A stretch of DNA of 64,000 nucleotides from a virus, in the IMG/VR virus record IMGVR_UViG_3300037486_000467, positions 1 through 64,000 of that record; one strand, written 5' to 3'. The notes below the pieces were generated by a model. That model ran no database searches. It saw only the letters and a program-made list of their open reading frames with translations, and was not told the origin of the DNA. Below are positions 24,318-32,960 of this stretch, in pieces. The translations under genes and the position numbers were made by a program. Each line of letters begins with the position of its first letter. Within the stretch, counting starts at the first letter, position 1.

Positions 24318-26573
24318 ATGATAACCAAAATTAATCAATTAAAATCACAAACAGCAATAGTTGAAGTTAAAGCATTATGCGAGTCTACAATAAATGCTAT
24401 TAGCTCTGCTATTTATAACGGCGTTTCAACTGATGCACGTTTAGAAATAGAAAGAGTTGCTCTAAGTAATCTTTTTGAAGGATTAGAAAAATATCCTGAA
24501 GATAAGATAATTAGCGAATGGTTAAGCAATCAAAAAAGGCTTTATACAGTTAAAAACTTAGGCATCAGAAAAGCTGTAAACTCTTTAATAGAAAAAGAGG
24601 CTAAGTATAATGATACACTTGCCGTTATTCTTGAAGATTTTCGCGAAAAACTAGATAATGTTCCCGAAGTTCTTTTGTATGAAGCATTTATATCGGCAAT
24701 ATCTAATTTTTCTCATCTTCCTGCATGCCAAACAGAATTGGGAGCAATAGGTGAAAGAGTTGACAAATATAAAAATGATGTAAACATCAGTAAGATAATT
24801 GAAACTATGAAATTGACTCGCAGTAATTATCTTATTCCGTTAATTGAAGATGTTGTTGATGGTTATCTTACTAACAAAAATGAACAAAGCAAACATATTC
24901 TTAAAGAAACTTTAGTTAAATTTAGTTATGATCCATTTATTCGTGACATTATAAACATCGTTACATTAGATGCAACAGAACTACAATTAGAATATGCAAA
25001 CGCAGAATGCGATATTGAAGATAGATTATTTTCTCCTATTATGTATTTAGGAGAAAATGAAGTATTATTTAATGTTAGAGGAACTTATTATGTTAAAAAA
25101 GGAAATAATGTTAATAAATTAAAGAAAGATGAAGTGATTGGTCTTAATGAAGACTTTAAAAATCTATGTGATCTTCTTAATCTTCCTAGTATAGAAATTT
25201 CTAAAAAAGATATTAAAGTATTTGTAGGAGAAGATAGCGCCGTTTTAACTGATTTAGAAACAGTTGTTAATGGTAAATCTTTTAGTTCACAACAAATTAA
25301 CGAAGCAACGACTGCAGCTGCTTGGGCAGGAAATGAAAGTTTCTATAAATTTATGCATGTATTAAGAGAAAATTTTAACGAAATAGCAGAATTAGATTTC
25401 GTTAAAAGAGTTTATCTAAAAGAGAATGAAAATTATGCAGCTGATGTATTTAAATTGAGAGATAATATATTCATTACAACATTTGATCCTATCAATAATA
25501 AATCTACATTTTATCGTAATATTAATCCTATACAGGCTGAAAAGATTATGATGGAACACATGAGATTTGATGTTTCAAAAACTTTTGAAGATATTCTTCC
25601 AAATAAAGAAAAGGTTTTACTTGAAATTGATGCAACTAAAAAAGAATATTCAAATTATATTGCAGAAATACAAGAAAAAATTAATACATTTAAAAATAAT
25701 TATGCTGTAAATGACGTTACATCTTCTGTAATTACTGCTCTTTTAGAAGAACTAGAAGAAGTTAAAACAGATTATAAAAACTATCTTAATGAAGTTGAAC
25801 AATATACTAATGTTGTTGAAAATTTACAAGTTACAGTTGGCGATACTAATACCGGAAAAACTTATACTGTAGTTGTTCCTACCGGAGCAATGGCTGCTAA
25901 AGGTGAACAAGGACAAGGAGAACCTGGAGCAGAAGGTGATCAATTTGGAACTGAAGTAGGTATGGCAAGTATGAAATCGCCAGATGGAGCAGGCGGCGCA
26001 GATGGTGCAGCTTCAGCTGTTACATTTGATGATGATCAATCAGAACTTATTAGTGATCAACCCTCAGATGAAAGAGATCAAGTAGATTTAGGCGCTGATG
26101 AATTAGAAGCTTACGCTGATAAAGTTGATGCTGAAGGTGAATTAGAAAAACCAGAAGAAGCTCCAGGATCTGCTAGCATGAGTTCTCCTGAAGGCGGAGA
26201 AGGCGGTGGATTAGGTGGAGAAATGGGTGGCGGAATGAGCGGAGAAGAAAACGCTCCAGGTGATGAATTAAATTTAGGTGATACTGGAACTGAAGGAACA
26301 TCAGAATTAGATATGGATAATTCTCCGGAAGGAGAAGCTGGCGAACAACCTGTAGCTGGAGAAACTCCTCCAGAAGAAACTCCAACAGAAGCTCCCGGAG
26401 AAGCTCCAGCAGAAGCTCCAGCAGAAGCTCCAGCAGAAAAACCAGAAGAAGCAGTAGGTCCTCCACAAAAGAACTTAGAAAAAACTAATTTTGCAAAAGA
26501 TAAAAATCCAAACGATTTACAAGAACCTAAGAAAACAAGAGTAGTTCTTAAAAGACCAAAAGCAAAAAAATAA
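24318..26573 (+). CDS. Large virion-type protein with acidic, Pro/Gly/Glu-rich tail
   Basis: A 751-residue protein from ATG 24318; GTG 24312 would add two residues. Residues 1 to about 510 are alpha-helical with a coiled-coil stretch near 440-500. The last 230 residues are low-complexity: Gly/Glu/Ala-rich, then a run of EAP repeats, ending in a basic 'KKTRVVLKRPKAKK'. This is the layout of a scaffold or minor head protein, but I recognise no family. It stands between the gp15-like gene and other head genes, with TATATAAAATAAA upstream at 24272-24284. The basic last residues after an acidic region could contact DNA or capsid; that is speculation. Confidence 0.6.
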   Translation: MITKINQLKSQTAIVEVKALCESTINAISSAIYNGVSTDARLEIERVALSNLFEGLEKYPEDKIISEWLSNQKRLYTVKNLGIRKAVNSLIEKEAKYNDTLAVILEDFREKLDNVPEVLLYEAFISAISNFSHLPACQTELGAIGERVDKYKNDVNISKIIETMKLTRSNYLIPLIEDVVDGYLTNKNEQSKHILKETLVKFSYDPFIRDIINIVTLDATELQLEYANAECDIEDRLFSPIMYLGENEVLFNVRGTYYVKKGNNVNKLKKDEVIGLNEDFKNLCDLLNLPSIEISKKDIKVFVGEDSAVLTDLETVVNGKSFSSQQINEATTAAAWAGNESFYKFMHVLRENFNEIAELDFVKRVYLKENENYAADVFKLRDNIFITTFDPINNKSTFYRNINPIQAEKIMMEHMRFDVSKTFEDILPNKEKVLLEIDATKKEYSNYIAEIQEKINTFKNNYAVNDVTSSVITALLEELEEVKTDYKNYLNEVEQYTNVVENLQVTVGDTNTGKTYTVVVPTGAMAAKGEQGQGEPGAEGDQFGTEVGMASMKSPDGAGGADGAASAVTFDDDQSELISDQPSDERDQVDLGADELEAYADKVDAEGELEKPEEAPGSASMSSPEGGEGGGLGGEMGGGMSGEENAPGDELNLGDTGTEGTSELDMDNSPEGEAGEQPVAGETPPEETPTEAPGEAPAEAPAEAPAEKPEEAVGPPQKNLEKTNFAKDKNPNDLQEPKKTRVVLKRPKAKK

Positions 26574-26579
26574 AAATTT

Positions 26580-27218
26580 ATGGAAAACATAAACGAAAAT
26601 AATATTCAAGAAGAATATAAACCTTTAAATGAAAGTGTTCAGATAGGAGACGCAGTTAAACTTGATGGGCAGAAGGGATTTGTTATTGGACAAATTGATG
26701 GAAAAGTAATTATTCAGGTTCAGGGAAATACAAGTCTTGTAACTCCTGACAAAGTTAAAGAATATGGAAAAAAACCAGATCTTCTTACTGTTCCTCATAT
26801 GAAATTTGATGAAGAAACTCAAAAACTTTTATTTGAACAATTTGTTAAGTGCGGAGTTTTTATGGGTAATGTTCCTATTAAAATGAGTGATTGTTATGTT
26901 AAATACAATCAATGGGAAAAAGCAATGCCTGATCAACAAATAAAGGTTCTTATAGAAGGCAATACTGTATTTATGCCAAAATCACAGGTTAGAATATTTG
27001 AAGATTTAAATAATTTTGCAAATCCAGATAACTATATTCCGGGCGTTATTGTTGATGAACCAACTGAAATTGCTCTTGAAAATGTTTTAATTAACGCAAT
27101 AGATTTTTCAAATGCAATTGGAGATGCAGATTCTGTTCAAATTATTCGTAAAGCTCCAGATGGTACGCAAGAAATGCAGACAATGCCAAGAGCAGCGTTA
27201 AGAACATTATCAGTATAA
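26580..27218 (+). CDS. Unknown protein with KOW/SH3-like start
   Basis: A 212-residue protein. It opens MENINENNIQEEYKPLNES, containing three (I/L)xE triplets of the kind used as prohead protease sites, then a small-barrel-like segment 'VQIGDAVKLDGQKGFVIGQIDGKVII'. A second barrel-like unit appears near residues 115-140 ('QQIKVLIEGNTVFMPKSQVRIFE'). No known family seen. It begins six bases after the previous stop and is likely co-transcribed; a virion or assembly role is inferred from position only. Confidence 0.6.
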   Translation: MENINENNIQEEYKPLNESVQIGDAVKLDGQKGFVIGQIDGKVIIQVQGNTSLVTPDKVKEYGKKPDLLTVPHMKFDEETQKLLFEQFVKCGVFMGNVPIKMSDCYVKYNQWEKAMPDQQIKVLIEGNTVFMPKSQVRIFEDLNNFANPDNYIPGVIVDEPTEIALENVLINAIDFSNAIGDADSVQIIRKAPDGTQEMQTMPRAALRTLSV

Positions 27219-27221
27219 CAT

Positions 27222-27656
27222 ATGTCAGAGTCGCCAAAATCAGTTAAAACGTTTTTAGAACTTTTTAAGAGTTACTGGGGCTATTTTATGACTCTATTAG
27301 CTGCTGTTACTTTTATTTGGACATTAGGCGTAAAATCAGAAAAAAAGAATATTGAAAAAGGATCTCTGCAAAAAGATGTAATCCAAATAAAGGAAACACA
27401 AAAAGTACAAGGAAAAAATATAGATTCATTATTAAATATTGTTACTGATGTAAAAGAAAGCCAAGTAGAAGTGTTAGATAATCAAAATGCTTTACGTAAT
27501 TCATATGTTAAATACGTTGTTAATGATAAAAGTTTAACAACAAAACAATTTTTAGAATATATGGAAGGATTAGAGTTTCAATTACAACCACTAAAAAGTG
27601 TAGTTGACACTACAGGTAAAAATTACAAAATATCTGTTAAAAAGAAAGATGAGTAA
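27222..27656 (+). CDS. Membrane-anchored coiled-coil protein
   Basis: A 144-residue protein with one membrane segment near residues 17-34 (YWGYFMTLLAAVTFIWTLG) followed by a long charged helix with heptad character ('VIQIKETQKVQGKNIDSLL'). This plan is common in phage i-spanin or holin-accessory proteins, but there is no specific signature. It overlaps the following small membrane gene by one base (TAATG), suggesting the pair works together. Lysis role is a guess. Confidence 0.6.
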   Translation: MSESPKSVKTFLELFKSYWGYFMTLLAAVTFIWTLGVKSEKKNIEKGSLQKDVIQIKETQKVQGKNIDSLLNIVTDVKESQVEVLDNQNALRNSYVKYVVNDKSLTTKQFLEYMEGLEFQLQPLKSVVDTTGKNYKISVKKKDE

Positions 27657-27802
27657 TGACAGTTAGCGAATTTGAAAAAATATTAGACAAAGATAAGCCT
27701 AAAAAGAAATGTTACAAAAAGCAATATGTTATAATGTTATCTGCTGCAATAGTATTTTTCATCTACTTAGTTTACAATATAATTAATATAGCCGGAATTT
27801 AA
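27656..27802 (+). CDS. 48-residue single-TM protein
   Basis: A short gene, ATG 27656 to TAA 27802, sharing one base with the previous stop. The product has a basic cytoplasmic-type start (DKDKPKKKCYKK) and one strong membrane helix, 'VIMLSAAIVFFIYLVYNII'. Size and plan fit a small phage membrane protein such as a holin or holin regulator. It is the last gene before the strong terminator at 27826-27854. The one-base coupling and clean membrane helix make it a real gene in my view. Confidence 0.65.
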   Translation: MTVSEFEKILDKDKPKKKCYKKQYVIMLSAAIVFFIYLVYNIINIAGI

Positions 27803-27825
27803 AAAATAAATGTTAAAAAATATGA

Positions 27826-27854
27826 ACGCGATAAAAACTTATCGCGTTTTTTTT
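27826..27854 (+). terminator. Intrinsic terminator
   Basis: A perfect 9-base-pair stem ACGCGATAA / TTATCGCGT with a four-base loop, followed by seven further T. It closes the block starting at 22911 and separates it from the sigma factor gene. Confidence 0.9.
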
Positions 27855-27867
27855 CATATAAAATAAA
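27855..27867 (+). promoter_or_regulatory. Putative late-type promoter element
   Basis: CATATAAAATAAA directly after the terminator T-run and 21 bases before the gp55-like gene's ATG; a one-base variant of the TATATAAAATAAA element found before several structural genes. Confidence 0.5.
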
Positions 27868-27888
27868 AATTTAATAAAATTTTAATTT

Positions 27889-28239
27889 ATGGCTACTCAT
27901 CATGTAAGAAACGCTGATTTGCGAAACGAAATAATAAAATCTAAAGAAAGCAACGAATTAACTAAAGAAGCATTAGATATGTTTATTCTAATGGCAAAGA
28001 AATTTTCTACAAAATTAAATTACATTTATCCAGAAGATCGAGAAGATTGTATTTCCTTTGCTATAATGGATTGTTTTCAATATTGGAGAGGATATGATCC
28101 AGAAAAATCTCAAAATGCTTTTGCTTATTTTACTCAAATAATTAAAAATGGATTTGCAAAAGGCTGGCGCAAAATTTATGGTAATATGCCAAAGAGCCGA
28201 AAAATAAGTGTTTCAAATAATAAAATTTACAACATTTAA
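27889..28239 (+). CDS. T4 gp55-like late sigma factor
   Basis: A 116-residue protein. T4 gp55 is the small sigma-family factor that directs RNA polymerase to late promoters (TATAAATA). Shared pattern: 'FILMAKKFSTKLNY' (gp55 'MLIAEGLSKRFNF'), 'DCISFAIMDCFQYWRGYDPEKSQNAFAYFTQIIKNGFAKGWRK' in place of gp55 '[42 protein letters not shown]'. It is shorter than gp55 (185 residues) and lacks its C-terminal part that touches the sliding clamp, so clamp coupling may differ. The next gene is gp4-like, head-completion, which is late in T4. Fits the AT-rich repeated element upstream of structural genes. Confidence 0.75.
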   Translation: MATHHVRNADLRNEIIKSKESNELTKEALDMFILMAKKFSTKLNYIYPEDREDCISFAIMDCFQYWRGYDPEKSQNAFAYFTQIIKNGFAKGWRKIYGNMPKSRKISVSNNKIYNI

Positions 28240-28827
28240 ATGCTAAACGATACTTATAAACGTTGGCACAAACCAAATAAAAATCCAGATTCTAAAATAA
28301 AACAGGGTTACTACAAAGTTCAAAATACTGATAAATATATAGGTGATCCTAATTTAGTTATTTATAGAAGTTCCTGGGAACATGCATTTTGTCGTTGGTG
28401 CGATTTCTCTCCCTCAATAATACATTGGAGTTCTGAACCTATAAAAATTCCCTATTATGATAGAGTATCAAAACTTGATGAATGTAAAAGATATGGACTT
28501 AATCCCAATGATCCCAAAAATTGGGTAATTAAAAATTATAACACTGATTTCTGGGTAGAAATACAAAAGCAAGATAATACAGTAGATCGAATGTTTATCG
28601 AAATAAAGCCTTCGAATAAATTACTAAAGCCAGTTCCGCCATCGCAAGGAGCTTCTTTAAAGGAACAAAGAAGATTTAATATAGATGCAAAAGAATATTT
28701 GATAAATGAGGCTAAATGGGCAGCAATGAATGCGTATGCTAAACAAAACAATGTAAAGTTTTATGTGTTCACAGAGAAGACATTAAGCTCACTTATAGGA
28801 CGTTTTTGGGCTCCAAATAATGAATAA
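28240..28827 (+). CDS. T4 gp4-like head completion nuclease
   Basis: A 195-residue protein matching T4 gp4 (gp50/4 head completion): 'YIGDPNLVIYRSSWEHAFCRWCDFSPSIIHWSSEPIKIPYY' corresponds to gp4 'YRGDPKKITYRSNWEKFFFEWLDKNPEIIAWGSETAVIPYF'. A TnsA-like / PD-(D/E)XK catalytic set is visible: E in SSWEHAF, D in YNTDFWVEI, and EIK in FIEIKPS, followed by 'EAKWAAMNAYAKQNNVKFYVFTE'. In T4 the protein is needed to finish DNA-filled heads before tail joining. It starts immediately after the sigma stop codon. An insertion of about 20 residues before the catalytic Asp is the main difference. Confidence 0.85.
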   Translation: MLNDTYKRWHKPNKNPDSKIKQGYYKVQNTDKYIGDPNLVIYRSSWEHAFCRWCDFSPSIIHWSSEPIKIPYYDRVSKLDECKRYGLNPNDPKNWVIKNYNTDFWVEIQKQDNTVDRMFIEIKPSNKLLKPVPPSQGASLKEQRRFNIDAKEYLINEAKWAAMNAYAKQNNVKFYVFTEKTLSSLIGRFWAPNNE

Positions 28828-28837
28828 TATATAATAC

Positions 28838-29545
28838 ATGGAGTCTCCTATTATCATATATAATAAATTAAAAGATATAGATAACATTAAAGATGTTGCG
28901 TACACACGCTTATTTGAAAATTATCTTGAACTTGAATTAAAGGGTCCTGATAAATTAATAGAGATTGATTCAACAGATCAAGAATCTGTCTTAAATAAGC
29001 TTAAAAGAGGGCGTCCAGTTCATGGAATGTTATATACATTTATTCATTTAAATGATACAAATTTATTAGAATTACAAAATTACAAAACAGGAAAAAATGT
29101 TGAATTTCATGATTTTACTCCTATAGTTTTTTGCATGTCTTATAATAATGATAAACATTTATTGAAGGGCCTGAATCTTATCATGTTACCACATAAAGAG
29201 CGAGTAAAGTTTTTTCAAGCATATTGGGAAATGTACAGAAAATTTCTGAATAGAGTTGAAGAATTAACTGAATATAATAAATCTGCGATTAATATAGAAT
29301 ATCAAATTGCAGCATTATCAGGAAAGAACTCTGAAATAATAAAGATGTTTAATAACAAACAGAAGGCTATGTTTAATTTTGCTTATAGATCTTATGAAAT
29401 GAAAAATCTTCGTAAATTTAGAATGCTTGAGTATGAAGAATGGCAATATGTTCCATTCTTTGATGCGCAAACTTCTTTTAAGAAGATTAATTTAGTTAAT
29501 ATGTATCAAACATATTATGAAAATAGAAATAGTTATTTAAAATAG
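28838..29545 (+). CDS. Uncharacterised T4-type phage protein
   Basis: A 235-residue protein. The middle 'GRPVHGMLYTFIHLNDTNLLELQNY' ... 'FTPIVFCMSYNNDKHLLKGLNLIMLP' resembles a widespread uncharacterised family of large myovirus proteins with a P-x-G-x-(L/F)Y-x-F start and GLNL-x-x-LP end; I know no function. The C-terminal part is helical and basic. It stands directly after the gp4-like gene and overlaps the minus-strand gene at 29537 by nine bases tail to tail. Virion or DNA-end related role is possible from position only. Confidence 0.5.
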   Translation: MESPIIIYNKLKDIDNIKDVAYTRLFENYLELELKGPDKLIEIDSTDQESVLNKLKRGRPVHGMLYTFIHLNDTNLLELQNYKTGKNVEFHDFTPIVFCMSYNNDKHLLKGLNLIMLPHKERVKFFQAYWEMYRKFLNRVEELTEYNKSAINIEYQIAALSGKNSEIIKMFNNKQKAMFNFAYRSYEMKNLRKFRMLEYEEWQYVPFFDAQTSFKKINLVNMYQTYYENRNSYLK

Positions 29546-30256
29546 TTCTATATTATTAATACACTTTTTAGCATCTATAAAATCTATAATTTGTGAATTT
29601 TCGCAGTCTCGTTTGAATTTGCGAGTAGTTATTTCTACATTTATATGTTCTAAATCTTTATAATCGAATTGAGGAAATGGATGTAAATGAGTGTTATATA
29701 CAGGACCACAATATGCTCGTCCTTTATTAATGTTAAAGTTAAACCGTCTGCCATCCTTTATATAAACAATAAAACCTATATTTAACTTCTCTAATTCTTT
29801 ATAGGTTGTATCAGCGGGTATTTTATTATATTCTATTAATAAATTTAACGCTTTTTCTTTATGCATTGTGTGTCCAGACTCTTGTCTATTTTTACATATT
29901 CTAACTGATTTTTCTTTAAATCTTTGTAAAGAATTTGTTGTGGCTTCTCTAAATTGTTCAATAGCTTTTTCTGGATTTTTATCAAATAGAAACCATTCAT
30001 TATATCTTACTGAATTTTTTTGTCTAGGTATTCTCATACTAGCTAAAGAATCAAAAATCTGATGATCTGTCATTTTATCAGAAATTTCAACTGTACAGCT
30101 ATATTCTCCTATTTCCCAAGTTCCTCTAGATAAAGTAGCTAAATTTTTTTTTAAATTTTCAGTGTTTCCTACTTTATACATACCTATTCTTGCATCTGAA
30201 GGCGTGGTATAAAGATAAGCAAATCTCTGTTTTTCTGTTTTGTTATCTGTTTCCAT
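29537..30256 (-). CDS. GIY-YIG-like (T5orf172 type) protein
   Basis: A 239-residue protein read on the minus strand within a plus-strand block. The first 90 residues fit the T5orf172/MUG113 branch of the GIY-YIG nuclease fold: 'FAYLYTTPSDARIGMYKVGNT' with the 'L.RGT' segment and the acidic 'VRYNEWFLFD' end. The second half is an unrecognised domain with Arg/Lys-rich parts. In phages this fold is often found in mobile or recombination-linked genes. Opposite orientation and placement between two head genes suggest an inserted gene. Confidence 0.6.
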   Translation of the reverse strand: METDNKTEKQRFAYLYTTPSDARIGMYKVGNTENLKKNLATLSRGTWEIGEYSCTVEISDKMTDHQIFDSLASMRIPRQKNSVRYNEWFLFDKNPEKAIEQFREATTNSLQRFKEKSVRICKNRQESGHTMHKEKALNLLIEYNKIPADTTYKELEKLNIGFIVYIKDGRRFNFNINKGRAYCGPVYNTHLHPFPQFDYKDLEHINVEITTRKFKRDCENSQIIDFIDAKKCINNIELF

Positions 30257-30295
30257 TGAAATATTTTTTAGTTATATTTTATAATTTCCCAAACA

Positions 30296-30323
30296 AATAT
30301 TGTTTTAACGTAAAAACAATATT
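30296..30323. repeat. 11-bp inverted repeat in a divergent intergenic region
   Basis: AATATTGTTTT and AAAACAATATT, perfect over 11 bases with a six-base loop, in the 160-base gap between the minus-strand GIY-YIG-like gene and the portal gene. No T-run follows on the plus strand, so it looks more like an operator or processing hairpin than a terminator. A direct repeat TTAACAGAAAT/TTAACAGAAAT follows (30322-30343). Confidence 0.55.
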
Positions 30324-30387
30324 AACAGAAATTTAACAGAAATGGTATAAAAGACCGATATATAATAAAACTATTTAGAACTTTAAA

Positions 30388-30400
30388 TATATAAAATAAA
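30388..30400 (+). promoter_or_regulatory. Putative late-type promoter before portal
   Basis: Exact TATATAAAATAAA, 16 bases before the portal ATG at 30417. Confidence 0.55.
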
Positions 30401-30416
30401 TAAAAGTTAATAAAAA

Positions 30417-32210
30417 ATGGCCGGCTTCGGACTAAGAAACCTCGATAAAAGATCAGCATCTTTTTTAGATAATATACAACGTAACATACGTTATCTCAGC
30501 ATCCTTGGGATGAAATGGGATGAAAAAGTAATAAAACAATCTCGTGCCATAGGTATTAGTGAAATGACTGAAGACTCTATGTATAGTCTTTATGGTCAAC
30601 ATCAACTATATTCAGGCGCAGATATTAATCAAAAAGAATTTATTGCATTCTTTGATAAAGAATATCCTACAAGAAGAGATTTCTTGAGAAGATTTGCAAT
30701 GAATGGAGAAATTGAACATGTTATAGAAGTTATAGCAGATGAAACTATCATTCAAGATGATGCTAATTTCTTTGCTTATCCCAATACTAAGAAATTAAAA
30801 TCTGTTCTTAAAGCTGAAAAAGCAAAAGAAATTGTAGATGATCTTAATGAATCATTCAAAAAGGTTTATTATGCCTTTGGCTTTAATAGTGGCCATGATG
30901 GATGGCATTATGCTAAAAAATTCTTAATTGATGGTTTCCTTTCTTTTGAAATTATTTATGACGGTGAAGGTTCAGATCCAGCTAAACATATATTAGGATT
31001 TAAAGAACTTGATCCAGTTACTCTTGAGCCTGAAATGAGAAAAGACGAAGAAGGAAATGAGTATAGAATGTGGATACAATTTAGGGGAGATTCAGAAAAA
31101 CAAAGAGAATTAGTTGACGGAAATATAATTTATATCTCTTGGGCAAGAGGAAATTTTATATCTCGTCTATCATATGTTGAAAGACTTGTTAGAGCATTCA
31201 ACATGCTTAGAACAATGGAGAATTCACGTATTATTTGGAATGTTATGAATTCTCAACAACGTATGAAAATAGTTGTTCCTATTGGAACTCAATCAGAGGT
31301 TAAAGCAAGAACTCGTCTTTCAGAACTTCGAGCTATGTATAAAGAAGATGTTACAATTGATTATCAAAGTGGAGAAGTTACAATAAATGGTACGCCAAAT
31401 TTCTCTTTCGCTAAACAGTATATTTTTCCTGTAAAAGATGGCCAACAAGTTGATGTAAATTCATTTGCTCCAGCAGGTTGGGATTTGTCAGGAACAATGG
31501 CTCTCGATTATTTTTGGAAAAGATTTATTATTGAAACAAAAGTTCCTAAAGATAGATTTACAACAACAGGAGAAGAAGGCGGTCAGGGCAGCAATTGGTC
31601 TAGTGGTGGTGAAGGTATTGCTAGAGAAGAAATTAGGTTTGCTTATTTTATTAATCGTATTCGTTCTATTCTTCAAGAAATATTGTTAAAGCCTACATGG
31701 ATACAATTTTGTTTAAAACATCCTGAATTTGCACAAGATAAAGCATTACGAGGCGCTATAGGTCTTGAATTTGTTGAAGAAAACTTATTTACAGAAGCCA
31801 AAAAACGTGATATAGCAGAAAAGGGTGCTGCAATAGTTACTACACTTATGGGCATAAATCAACCCGAAGTTGATAATGAAGGTGTAGTAAATAATGACGG
31901 AATGTACTTTGATCCTAAATTCTTAGTTGAAAAGTATATGGATTATACTGATGAAGATCTTAAACTTAATGAAAAATATAAGAGAGAAAGAAGAGAACAA
32001 TTAACTCGTATTGCAGATAGCATCAAGCGTATCAATGCAATTAAAGGCACAGGAGAAGAAGGAGAAGCTGGCGCAGGTGGTGACATGACTGGCTTAGGAG
32101 GAATGGAAATGGGCGGTGGCGAAATAGCCGGAGGAGCTCCAACAGAACCTGGCGCAGAAGGCGAAACCGGTGAAGAAGAAGCGGGCGGCACAACTGAATT
32201 AGGAGTTTAA
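30417..32210 (+). CDS. Portal vertex protein (T4 gp20-like)
   Basis: A 597-residue protein. Features of large-phage portals: an N-terminal 'YPTRRDFLRRFAMNGEIEHVIEVIADETI' (T4 gp20 family: small set of residues before a conserved 'ALEDIVNE' segment), a wing part with 'EIIYDGEG...GFKELDPVTLEPE', 'IIYISWARGNFISRLSYVERLVRAFNMLRTMENSRIIW', a 'TTTGEEGGQGSNWSSGGEGIAREEIRFAYFINRIRSIL' stretch typical of the crown/stem part, and an acidic Gly-rich tail from about residue 545. Size compares with T4 gp20 (524 residues). The portal forms a 12-subunit ring through which DNA enters and leaves the head. Preceded by an exact late-type element. Confidence 0.8.
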   Translation: MAGFGLRNLDKRSASFLDNIQRNIRYLSILGMKWDEKVIKQSRAIGISEMTEDSMYSLYGQHQLYSGADINQKEFIAFFDKEYPTRRDFLRRFAMNGEIEHVIEVIADETIIQDDANFFAYPNTKKLKSVLKAEKAKEIVDDLNESFKKVYYAFGFNSGHDGWHYAKKFLIDGFLSFEIIYDGEGSDPAKHILGFKELDPVTLEPEMRKDEEGNEYRMWIQFRGDSEKQRELVDGNIIYISWARGNFISRLSYVERLVRAFNMLRTMENSRIIWNVMNSQQRMKIVVPIGTQSEVKARTRLSELRAMYKEDVTIDYQSGEVTINGTPNFSFAKQYIFPVKDGQQVDVNSFAPAGWDLSGTMALDYFWKRFIIETKVPKDRFTTTGEEGGQGSNWSSGGEGIAREEIRFAYFINRIRSILQEILLKPTWIQFCLKHPEFAQDKALRGAIGLEFVEENLFTEAKKRDIAEKGAAIVTTLMGINQPEVDNEGVVNNDGMYFDPKFLVEKYMDYTDEDLKLNEKYKRERREQLTRIADSIKRINAIKGTGEEGEAGAGGDMTGLGGMEMGGGEIAGGAPTEPGAEGETGEEEAGGTTELGV

Positions 32211-32253
32211 TTTAAATAAATTAATAAATAATATAACTTAAAAAATTAAAATT

Positions 32254-32613
32254 ATGAACACAACTTTGATTTCTATTATTGGCAGCCTCGTTGTAATTTG
32301 CATTGTAGTATGGATAATTGCATACAGAAATAAGAAAAAAAGAAGAGAAGAATCAGAACGCGAAGATGCCGCACGTCTTGAAAATAGACTTAATGAAATA
32401 ATTAAACAGGAACGTGAAGAGCAAGAATTTGCTGAAAGAGAACGTAAAGAACAAAAGCGTATTGAAGAAGAACATCGTGCAAAGCTTGAGCAAGAACTTA
32501 AAGAAAGCGCTGAAGCAGAAAGTAAAAAGGCTACTGAAGTTAAATTAGCTCCAGTAAAAAAAGCAAAGAGTGGGAAAAAGCCAGTAAAGAAAACTGTTAA
32601 AAAAAACAATTAA
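32254..32613 (+). CDS. Membrane-anchored charged coiled-coil protein
   Basis: A 119-residue protein with one N-terminal membrane helix (residues 5-24, 'LISIIGSLVVICIVVWIIAY') then a very charged helix rich in Glu, Arg and Lys and a basic Lys-rich end. Such 'TM plus long charged helix' proteins are common in phage lysis and membrane functions, yet the Lys-rich C-terminus is not typical of spanins. Lies 43 bases after the portal gene. Function unknown. Confidence 0.6.
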   Translation: MNTTLISIIGSLVVICIVVWIIAYRNKKKRREESEREDAARLENRLNEIIKQEREEQEFAERERKEQKRIEEEHRAKLEQELKESAEAESKKATEVKLAPVKKAKSGKKPVKKTVKKNN

Positions 32614-32629
32614 AAATAAATAAATAATT

Positions 32630-32887
32630 ATGAAAGAATTTTTTAAAAAACTTTGGGAAAAAGTAAAAGCATGGGCAACTCTAACTGCTTGGCCTTGGCT
32701 TAAGAAGAGTTGGATGCAAATAGTGAATATTGTTGTAGTTGCAATTGCATGGGATAAATTAAGTGATCTGGGAACAGCTCCAGGTGTAGAAACTATAACA
32801 GGATTATGGTTATTTCTCCTTCTTGCTTATTATATTTTCTGGAAACTTTTAGGAGCAGAAAAATTATTCAAAAAGAAGGAAGTTTAA
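32630..32887 (+). CDS. Small two-segment membrane protein (holin-like)
   Basis: An 85-residue protein. Basic amphipathic start (MKEFFKKLWEKVKAW), one hydrophobic segment at about 28-42 (WMQIVNIVVVAIAW) and a second at about 58-73 (GLWLFLLLAYYIFW), with a Lys-rich end. This is the size and charge pattern of many phage holins. No family signature is seen, so holin is only a candidate role. It is the last gene before the tmRNA. Confidence 0.5.
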   Translation: MKEFFKKLWEKVKAWATLTAWPWLKKSWMQIVNIVVVAIAWDKLSDLGTAPGVETITGLWLFLLLAYYIFWKLLGAEKLFKKKEV

Positions 32888-32960
32888 CATTAGATTAACA
32901 AATATATAATATCAAATTATGTAATTTATATTATATTGTTATATAGTTCTTTAAAATATT

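Noticed and set aside
26111-26590. Minus-strand open frames opposite the acidic tail of the gene at 24318
   Set aside because: Ser/Pro/Leu-rich shadows of a Gly/Glu/Ala-rich low-complexity coding region, with no independent start context.
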